A stretch of DNA of 64,000 bases, from contig NC_090620.1 of NCBI RefSeq assembly GCF_004359215.1, positions 2,604,085 through 2,668,084 on the forward strand, given 5' to 3'. This DNA is from Bremia lactucae (lineage: Eukaryota; Oomycota; Peronosporomycetes; Peronosporales; Peronosporaceae). The translations under genes were made by a program, and so were the position numbers. Below are positions 1 to 8,276 of the stretch, one piece after another (the stretch's first letter is position 1; each line of letters opens with the position of its first letter). The notes beneath the pieces are model-generated. The model was not told the DNA's origin and ran no database searches. It worked only from the letters and a program-made list of their open reading frames with translations.

Positions 1-700
1 CATCAAGTCGTCCTGGTGTTTAGTCCACGGAGAGATTATACTCTGCTAAGAAAGACAACCATGTCGCCATTTTTGCGAGAGGTAGGGACTGTTTACGGCC
101 CTGGGTAAAGACGCATGGTCCGTATATACAATAAACGGTCTATCTCCCAAGAAAAAGACCTTAAACTTAGCCAGTGCATATTTCATGGCAAGCAATTCCT
201 TGTCTTGCACTGGATAGTTGCGTTCAGCTAGTTGAAGCTGACGCAATTAATAACAGTCGACGCGCTCTGCACCGTCTGTGTCATATCGCATTAATGAACA
301 GCCGATTGTGAATTGCTGGCGTCACAGACCACATGAAATGGTCTGTCTCGGTCCGCAATCGCCAGAATTGACGATTGCATCAATCTTTGCTTAATACCTC
401 ACTGAATCGCTGACAATCAGCGTTCCATGACCGCTTTACATTTTTCTCAACAAATCAGAAAGATTTACTGTTATTCGGCAAAATTGCGGGAGCATATGTG
501 CTGGTACGCTGCCAGCCGAAGAACTTTTGAAGTCCCTTATATCCATCGACTGGCACAGGCCAGTCGGTGATCGCCTTGATCGTTTCCGGATCCGGGCGTA
601 CACCGTATTTACGCACGATGCACCTAAGAAGTGGTATTTTGTTTGCGACGAATATATACTTCTTGAGATTTGCATACAAGATGTCCTACGAGTGAGTGCG
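1..700 (-). pseudogene. Ty3/gypsy pol fragment (RT thumb/connection and RNase H)
   Basis: Minus-strand translation gives pieces of a gypsy polymerase in order. Near 679-455 is the RT thumb, with 'GVRPDPETIKAI' followed by 'WPVPVDG'. Through 450-250 there is degraded connection sequence. At 246-46 is RNase H, with 'ERNYPVQDKELLAMKYAL' and 'VYTDHASL'. Stops and frameshifts break it, and the window edge truncates it. The same segment recurs in better order near 29,080-29,730, so it belongs to a repeated family. In an intact element it would encode the reverse transcriptase/RNase H of a retrotransposon; this copy cannot. It is oriented opposite to the neighbouring RT half at 930-2200. Confidence 0.8.
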
Positions 701-929
701 ATGGCCTCACTTTTAATTCAGTTGTCGCACGACTGCAGAAGACCTCAGTGTAAATACGCATCACACTGAAATGTTGGACCCCGACGGCTGTGCCCAAGCA
801 CAGGCAGGGTTGAAGGTCCACAATTGTGACGCGAATAGTTGCCGACGGCTGAGCTTAGGCCCAGGCAGCGTTGAAGTTCAAAAACTTGAATAATTTGAGT
901 GGTAAGACACAAGGATACTTGCCAGGGAA
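701..929. repeat. Spacer with short direct repeat
   Basis: No gene is visible here. Two similar stretches beginning 'ccgacggctg' and ending 'gttgaag' lie at about 781-820 and 843-882, a direct repeat with a period near 62 bp. The stretch separates two oppositely oriented gypsy RT halves. Confidence 0.45.
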
Positions 930-2200
930 TCAACATCCAAAAAATATGGATCGCCTGTCTATAAAAGACAGTGCGAAAGTCCTAAATCGACTAAGGAGTC
1001 GATCGTAGAGGAAGTCCTCAATAAAATTAGGGAATAAATCCCGCAAAAGTTGAGTGGACGAATCCCTTGAAAACTGTAGTTTAAAGGTTCCCAGGTAACT
1101 TTTGGAAATAAGATAAAGAGGAAACTGAGACATCAAGTGTCTTTGTAAACGACGGATCAAGTGTAGGCGCTTATACACTTGTTTGATAGCGCCTTTGAAG
1201 TTCACTTCGGAGGAGGAGTCAATTGCTAACGCTAGAACCGAAACGGTCCTTGCGTGATCAGCGTAGTGTCAAAGTCAAGCAGATCTGCAGGCTTGTCCAG
1301 ATGACAAGTACGGCCGATATTTTGTCGACTATCGTATTTTCTGAGAACGAATGGGTTTTTAGCAGCTCATCGTTGGACGAAAGTTTCCTAGATGAGAAGA
1401 CACAGATGAAACGTTTTACGTCCCAGTCCTGGGAGTCTTCAAAGACAAATCCTTTGTATAAGGATTTAATCGAATTCAAGGATGTATTCCCTGAATCCGT
1501 ACTGTGCGACGTTACGTAAGGATAAAGGCACTCGACAAGAAAATCGATCAGATTCCAGGTTCAAAATACTGTGTCATGTAGCAGTGGGCATTGCCTATTA
1601 GTGATCGACAAATTCTTTGCCGATCGCTTGGCAGTGGGTCATGAGAGGAAGTCACCTCTCCACATAGCTCTCCGATCTTCTGTGTCCGTAAAGCAACAGT
1701 AGGGTAAGAGATTGTGAATGCGTTTAATAAATTGAGCTCTTTAACGATATTGGCTCAAACCTCGATACCACGGAAAGACGTAATGATTGATGGTAAGATG
1801 ATGTATAATGATTGATGAAAGACGTAATGATTGATGGTGTGTCAAAGAGAACTATATTTTTGTTTATGGATAGGTCGATCGGATCTTTATGCTTGAACAA
1901 GTTATGCCGTTCACATTCCGTTTCGGGTGCTACTGCAGTAAGCAACTGAAGCGAAATGCTATGGGAGTGGCTAGTTGCGCTACAGGGGCTTACTTGCACC
2001 TGCGACATTCTACAGATGTGTAGCTGATATATTGAGGTGGTGCTGGATTTTGCACCGATCTATTTTAATGACGTTTTCGTTCATAGCAGAGCCATGAACG
2101 GAAAGTCGGACGTTGAAGTACATCGTGCTCACGTCCGAAAGGTTCTTACACATATGAGTACGCATAAGTGCACGCTTGTGGACGCTCTCAGACCGAACCA
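930..2200 (+). pseudogene. Ty3/gypsy pol fragment (pre-RT linker and RT palm)
   Basis: Plus-strand frames give 'LIEFKDVFPES', then with shifts the RT start ('SPHSSPIFCVRKAT'), 'IPRKDVMIDG', 'EWLVA.QGL' and, near 2050-2110, 'YFNDVFVHSRA'. The last matches the gypsy active-site motif YFDD with the first Asp changed to Asn. Frames shift repeatedly and stops are frequent. A 21-bp direct duplication (1774-1794 and 1818-1838) interrupts the RT. It matches the minus-strand element at 29.1-30.7 kb but is inverted relative to its own RNase H half at 1-700. Confidence 0.75.
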
Positions 2201-2233
2201 CTAGTGAAGACATCGCACTCACTCATAGGACAT

Positions 2234-2891
2234 TCACACGCTTGCGAACGCTCTAAGACGTTTATCAGACGACAATCTCATGAAAGAGATGCAGGCATCG
2301 TCACGGCTTGATTCTGCCAGTTTATGAATGGCTCGTAATTCTTTGAACCATGATAATCCAAGGATGACATCAACTTTGTCATCCAAATCTAGTACGATGA
2401 AGTCATCATCGCACTGGTTACCCTTTACGTGTAGGATACCACACGTAACTACATGTTTCTTTACTGTAACAGATGTGCCTGTTGCTAGGCGCACTGTCAC
2501 CCTCGTTAGATGGATATCGCGCTTAATAAATTTGAGTAGCGATTGGCGTTAAAAGGAGTTGTTTGACGCCCCACAATCGACCAGGAGCTTTAGCGAGGAT
2601 TTATTTGCCACTATAATTTTCAAGGTGATACGATTAACCTCATCACTTGGAGCAGTTACGCACAGTGTTTGTGTGTGAAAAGCACCTTTTGTCAAAAGGC
2701 CTGTCATTTCTTTTGACGTTGCTGTATTTAAAAGGGCGCTCCGCATCTACTGTCTCCGACCGTTTTGATTCACGATCCTCCTCACCGGTCGGATTCGCGT
2801 CCTCCGCTATACTAAGCGGGATTTGATCGTATTCGCTCGGTGTTTCTAGGCACTGGGCGTGGGGCAGGCGTAGTGGCACGTCTTCTGACAA
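2234..2891 (-). pseudogene. Ty3/gypsy aspartic protease fragment
   Basis: Minus-strand translation shows a retropepsin-like domain. The active-site region reads 'LLVDCGASNNSF' at about 2549-2600, where the family usually has D-S/T-G-A-S; Cys replaces the Ser/Thr. Downstream come 'VRLATGTSV', 'DFIVLDLDDKVDVILGLSW' and 'FKEL', the flap and the second conserved 'D-ILG.W' motif. A stop lies between the two halves. The upstream part (2750-2891) is probably the gag-protease linker. The fragment is inactive. Confidence 0.75.
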
Positions 2892-2959
2892 TTATTGCAT
2901 TTTCGCAATCGTTTGTTACGTGAAGAGCGTGGTTCCTCGCTCTCCATATACGAGGCTTG

Positions 2960-3190
2960 AAAGCTCTCTCGTTTCATCTAACATGTTTACGTATTGAACG
3001 TGCGTAACCCGTTGAACGACTACGAAGTATATTGGTAAAATCTCTCCTCAATTAGTGCAGGTGTGTTGCTAATCCCCTGTGGCTTTTCATGCCATTTCCA
3101 ATGCATACCGCTTGGGGTACTAATTGCTGTGAAACGAAATATCCGGCTCACGCATAAGGACCTGATAGAATACATCCATCTGGTCCAAGG
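2960..3190 (-). pseudogene. Ty3/gypsy RT fragment
   Basis: Minus-strand frames give 'LDQMDVFYQVLMREPDI', then 'STPSGMHWKWHEKPQGI', which match the RT motif series 'L-D-FYQILMRE-DI ... STPSGM-EWLVMPQGL'. The fragment is short, frameshifted and abuts LTR A at 3225. Confidence 0.65.
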
Positions 3191-3224
3191 AAGAAAAGGT
3201 GGTACTTGTTAATCTGCTACCAGG

Positions 3225-3735
3225 TGTAACAGGGTACCCTTTGCTAGTACTGATAACAGTACTAGTCAACCTACACTGATTAAAGTGACAGTGGGGCGCC
3301 TTGACTACTTCATGTACACGACGTGCAGAGGAAGAAGTCTTAGCTACTAAAGGTAATTTTTCAGGCTTTAGAATAGAGAGAAAGTAAAACGGTATAAAAA
3401 AATTAAGTTTATACATAACGATCTTCTATCTACTATTTTTTTAATATAAATTATTATGCATGGCGCCTACTTGCGCATCGCACAATCGTATATTGTGACG
3501 TTTGGCAAAATACTTTTAACTTAGATCAACCGATCGTAATCTGATGTCTTATTGCGTCAATATTACCATATCTGGAATCATTAAGGTAAAATTAGCAAAA
3601 CATTATAGTTTTGTACTTGTAAGAGGAATAATTTACATTCTTTTTTATAAGAGGAAATTATTTCCTCTTCTAAAAAAGACTGTAAATTATTTCTCTCACA
3701 AGAAAAGAATTTATGTATACGGACACCTCGTTACA
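3225..3735 (-). repeat. Solo LTR, family A
   Basis: Read on the minus strand the repeat starts TGTAACGAGGTGTCC at 3735 and ends ...CCCTGTTACA at 3225, with terminal TGTAACG/GTTACA. The same sequence recurs at 14,216-14,611, 18,488-18,690, 30,884-31,387, 31,592-31,884 and 32,635-33,095. Orientation is set by the copies at 31.4 and 31.9 kb, where the GTTACA end is followed by a primer-binding-like TGGTAGCAC and gag. This copy carries an extra near-perfect palindrome at 3623-3697 that the others lack. Confidence 0.75.
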
Positions 3736-3862
3736 AGGGACATACCAACTGCCTCGCTGCACGCGAGAGAAGACAACCAAACCGCTTCTTCGCTGTAACT
3801 AGGTGTGTGAGTTGAAGTGCGGGGTCGCTATAGAAGCGGCCACCTTCAATTTCTATTTCTTA
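3736..3862 (+). repeat. LTR B 3' fragment
   Basis: 'accaactgcctcgctgcac' through 'gaagcggccacc' aligns with the 3' part of LTR B at about 62,610-62,724. It is fused directly to LTR A. The same fusion occurs, inverted, at 14,106-14,611. Confidence 0.6.
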
Positions 3863-4655
3863 CAGTGGGTTTCGAAGTTAAGTTAGCATACATTTTGGAC
3901 TTACTATACGCTTTATCACGCGCACTTATAAGCCAGGTAACGTCGCCCTACGTCTGTTTCACCTGTAGCACACTGTAGTCCTTCTCACGACCAAGTTCGA
4001 GATGAGAATTTCCTCGCCGTCGCCAACTTCAAAGATGAATCTGGATCGCACGGCCTTCCCTCACCTCACGAGTATAGAGTGGCAATCTTCCTCCTTCTCG
4101 CAGCGATGTCCGGAGAGCTCGTCGTTACGTCTCTAATGAGCTCAGCGACGCGGAACCGGCAACGCCTTGCCATCCACGAAGTCGTGGACCGCGAGCTCGC
4201 CGATTCTCATCGGCGAATACACGGAACTAGTCCGAAGAAATGATAACATCTATCTGCTCTGGCGTAGAAAAGAAACGACTTCCCCTAAATCGATGGTTTC
4301 GAGAGGTTGAAATCGCGATCGACTCGCGATCGATTGGGTCGCCAAAAGAAAAGGTTAGTTTCTTCTCTCCCAGTCATCCGGGAAGGCCAAGGAGTGGGTT
4401 CTCGGAGAGTTTGTTGTAGATGAGTGCACGTTTCCAACCCTGGTCGCTCTACAAACGATCTTTGTCTCGCCTTCAAGCCGCCTCAAGATATATATTTTTG
4501 CACTCGCACTGAGTTCTACGCGGTCCGAAAAGGGATGATGTCTTTGCGCGACTACGTCCAAACGACAGGACAGACATTGTCAATGAGCCCATTGACATGG
4601 CATTACAGGTCCACGTCTTTGTGTTCGTTATACGTTAGGAATTGCTTGCAATTGC
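3863..4655. other. Unassigned, probable retroelement remnant
   Basis: I see no supportable gene. About 65 bp near 3890-3955 ('ggacttactatacgctttatcacgcg' onward) resembles 20,700-20,765, suggesting a dispersed repeat. Minus-strand frames downstream of the gag at 4656-5792 could be protease or pol remnants, but no diagnostic motif survives. Confidence 0.35.
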
Positions 4656-5792
4656 TCACGCGAGAAGACCTATCTGTCTTGAAGAAAATGATTGCCTTCG
4701 CGCGAGTATTATATTGTAATCTTCGTATGCAAGAGCCATTCCGGTGGAGCATCGATCATCCGGACCAGAGCCGATGAAGTTCGACGATGTCGAGACGTCG
4801 CAATCGACGTCATCCAACTTCTGTTCGACAGTCTTCAATTGACGACCGTCCGCTGACCAACTTAGATTGCTGAGAGCAATTACAACTTGCTTATAACATA
4901 TACGGATAATTCTTTGCTGTTCCACAGCTTGATGTTCGGCCTCGTCTTCCTCAGCGAGGCTGAGATCCATGGGTACCGGTCTAATAGACGAAACCAATGT
5001 GCTTGAAGTACTACAATGACGCCCTGCGTACTAAAAAAGCGAGATGACCTAAGACGACGAACTCAGAGTGATTAAAAATTAAAATTCCGCGTCTAAAGTA
5101 GCGCGATCGGTGAACTTTTGTACTGGCCACGGCTGAATCATGACCTTCTAGATAGATGGTTACCAGAACCGCCTCTTGTAATGGGCGTGGCTGCATAGCA
5201 GCAATATGGGCTCTCAACTCCTGGAAATAATTTCCTACAGTCAATTTACCCTGACGGGCAGATATGATTCTATGCAAAAAGACTGATTAGAAGGTGTTTT
5301 TAATCAATCCTTTTGCATAGTTTCCTATCTGTAAAACACGCGAGTCAATAGTTATTTTAGCATGTCCCACGTGGGAAATGCGAGGTCTTTAAACCTGTTA
5401 CGCGTGAAAGCTCACTCTCGTGCTCTACCACCGAGCTTGGAGATGGCCAGGGCCACTCGTTTTTGCACAATTTCGAGCAGAGCCGAGGTCAAGGTCAATT
5501 TCAACTCTTTGATCCAAAGAAATAGATCTTTTCCCTCTTTGCCCTCATATGTCTTAATATTCACAACAAGAGGACAAGCTTTAGGCTCCGAATAGGTGCA
5601 AAGATGTACCGAGTTGTCATGGACTTGTCCCAAAAGAGTGGACTCATAGTGTATAAAGGCTCCCAGCCTTGCAATAAGTTCCTCTCGGCCCTGAGACAGG
5701 ATATGACCTATTTCCAAAGCACAAAGCCTTTCAAACGCTAAGTGTTTGGCTTCTGAGAGGTTCGGGAAAGAATCTATCTTCACGGAGAGCAA
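4656..5792 (-). pseudogene. Ty3/gypsy gag (broken)
   Basis: Three minus-strand open stretches together form a retrotransposon gag. 5792-5412 includes 'YEGKEGKDLFLWIKELK', the start of the capsid-like core. 5277-5180 includes 'NYFQELRAHIAAMQ' and 'PLQEAVLVTIYLEG', the core's later helices. 4997-4920 includes 'PMDLSLAEEDEAE', the linker before the nucleocapsid. Stops and an indel separate them, and no zinc knuckle is left intact. Gag would form the particle that packages element RNA. It is a different gag type from those at 31.9 kb and 52.8 kb. Confidence 0.75.
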
Positions 5793-6279
5793 GTCTTATA
5801 ATGACTCATGCGTCAATCGACTACGAGTGCTACCACGTGTAGCGGAGCTACCTGTCTCCTTAAGTCAGAGGAAGACTTTTAGACTGACAGAATTCCTTAG
5901 CTAATAGGAATGATAAGTGTAACAACTCCAAGAATCGTACAAGCTCGTAGAGCAAAGAGGGTCTCATTTTAAGGGACATAGAACCAAGTGGCAACTAGTG
6001 CCCGAAGGTATATACGTTAAGAAAGCTTTGTACTCTTACTTATCGAAGCGCAAGCCTAAGAAAGGCACGACACGCTTTAGATCAAAAGAAAACTATATTT
6101 TTGCTTAAGATATATAATATACCCTGATTACTTGATGTACATTTCGGCGACCCGATAAAATATGGCGGCTCAGAACCTTTACGTCGCCAGTTTTCAGTGG
6201 AGTGACTAACAATTTCTTTTACGCATCGTGTTATCGTAACCACCGACGCGCGTTCCTGTCCGCGAGGGACCTGGCAAAG
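5793..6279. other. No gene seen
   Basis: Between the gag remnant and the protease remnant I find no conserved motif. Frames are short on both strands. Confidence 0.4.
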
Positions 6280-6600
6280 TTGTGGTGAAACTGGCTGATG
6301 GAAAGCTACGTCGTCTTTAAAAAGAGAAGTGTCGCTGCCATACACTTTCAATGGTTTCAATAGCAACGACAGCTTCTTGGTGATACTTATGTACAACGCA
6401 TTCGTTCGATTGCTATTAGATGTTTCGTAGATGGCCCCCAAATCGACGGTTTGTCGCGGTTTATCAAGCGTCTGGAGAATTCGATGTAAGCGTAGTGTTC
6501 ACGTTTCTCTTGGTCGCTTCAAGAGATTGGCCTCACGTCGCCACGGCGGACGGTGTGGATACGACATGAGCAGTGCATGGAGATAGCTGTGGACCTATCG
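6280..6600 (+). pseudogene. Retropepsin-region fragment
   Basis: Plus-strand frames read 'LADGKLRRL', then the counterpart of 'FLVILMYNAF', then a stretch matching the minus-strand ORF at 28,926-28,462 ('ADGKPLRLYDEK', 'DDFLVILMYNAFDSIG'). These resemble the flap-to-'ILG.PW' part of gypsy proteases. Both copies keep the same downstream sequence, so they derive from one element family. Frameshifts make it inactive. Confidence 0.55.
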
Positions 6601-6785
6601 GCACTGTTTATGCAGTTCTTCTAGATGCCCCAGACGATTGCGAACTTTGCATCGCCGCGAACAGTGGTCGCGGTGGTGCTCATACTGGATCGAAGCATGG
6701 TCAGGCAGGAGCTCCCACACAAAGTTATGGGGTCGGGTGGGGGATCTCACATTATGTGACAACGTCTTAGCACGACTCTAAAGAT
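6601..6785. other. No gene seen
   Basis: A short plus-strand open stretch from 6573 is Gly/Ala-rich and has no recognisable motif. I treat it as chance continuation of element debris. Confidence 0.35.
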
Positions 6786-6957
6786 ATAACTGTTAATTTT
6801 GCAATATAGCGGAATAATGAAAATGTTACATGCTGTCATTTTAATCTGTAGTTTTTATTTCATGAAAACAAACAGACGAGATCTCTTTAAATAATCCGAA
6901 GCTTTTCTCATTTAATATTTACTATGTAGTAAGAAACCTTAATATTTATTGTCTAAG
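6786..6957. repeat. AT-rich dispersed repeat, copy 1
   Basis: 'taactgttaattttgcaata' onward matches 11,996-12,155 in direct orientation with scattered differences. The two copies flank the antiporter gene. No coding potential is visible. Confidence 0.6.
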
Positions 6958-8276
6958 TATGGATTGGCTCCATCATGGGAGTCATTCTTCTACGTGCCGA
7001 CATCTTACTGGATAATAATGACCGTGGCTCCTGATTAATAGCACCCATTCATGCGACGTCCTACACCAGTTCGGATAGTACACGCTGTTGAAGTTACATG
7101 TATAAGCTCAATCAAATTTATATTCGCTAGATAAAAGCTCATTATTAATAACATGTTCGAAAAGTGCTGTCGCAAATCTGCATTTACAAAATCAATGTAT
7201 TAGCATCTGTGTCCAAAGGACACTGACTGATGCAAATCTCTAAAAAAATTAAATGGATTTTTAGTCTTTTTTTATCCGTAAGCACTATTCTGCAGTGCAC
7301 TTTACGAGGCTCAAGTTCGAGCTCTGGCGAAAACAATCTGTCTCAAAAATACTCTCGTAAAGTGCCGCAACAAATTAAAATTATATTGGTTTTGCCCCTT
7401 CTAAAGAGCAATGAAGTCAAATAGAGCAATTACAAGATCGAGTTATTGAGTCTTTGATTTGAGTATCAAAGATCACAATATAATGAATGAGCTTATGTCC
7501 TTCCATTCTCGACTAAAACACGCAAACCGGCGATACCATATTTGAGTTAAGGGCGCACGGAAAGCCTCGTATAAACTGTCTTTACAATGAGCGAAAATAG
7601 CGTCGTCTCTCAATTCCGATGTGTCCTCCCTCTACAAACTCATCGTTCAATCTCGTTTACATCACCGCGGAACATAGTACGTGGATTTTGGCGGCGTCCA
7701 CCAATACCTAGCTCTGTAATCCTCAAACCTCTCTCTACTCTCAAGTAAAAAAGATGCCGACCACTCCCTCAAGAAGACATGAATGTCACCGTCTGAACGA
7801 CGCAAAGTGCTATTCTTGCGTTGTGCCAACCATATGGACATGAAAGGCTCAGAAAGCAGCAAGAATAATCCTTAATTTTAATTTCCATCGTGACAGAAAA
7901 AGCACGTCTTCTAATAGCACGTGTGAATATACAGCTAGACCGGATGGTCCTTGTCCATGCAACGCTTTCTAGTACAGAAACTACTCGCTAATCTGTCGTT
8001 TGTCTTTGCTACTTCCTGAACCACGAAGTTTGTTCGATAAACAAAACTATTTCAAGATCCCCCTACGACGTCCTGGCCACAATCACGTTGTCGAATCGGC
8101 AGGTATAGGCGACAGAAAACGAGTCGCAGGCCTATCGCAGATATTTGGATTGACCACACCATGCCACTTTGATTTGCTGTTGTCCGTTGAAAGCATCACG
8201 GGAGCTGTAAAGAACTTGATCGACAAGACGTTCATTCCGTCACTCCCCCTCGCGTGAATCAAGGGCATTAAATTTA
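6958..8276. other. Intergenic, upstream of antiporter
   Basis: AT-rich sequence without a recognisable gene. A minus-strand open stretch at 7662-7862 and a plus-strand one at 8000-8257 have no family motif and no continuation. The last few hundred bases presumably contain the antiporter promoter, but I cannot point to a defined element. Confidence 0.4.

Noticed and set aside
8000..8257. 85-codon plus-strand ORF just before the antiporter
   Set aside because: No motif, no supported splice to the antiporter, and the antiporter start is complete without it.
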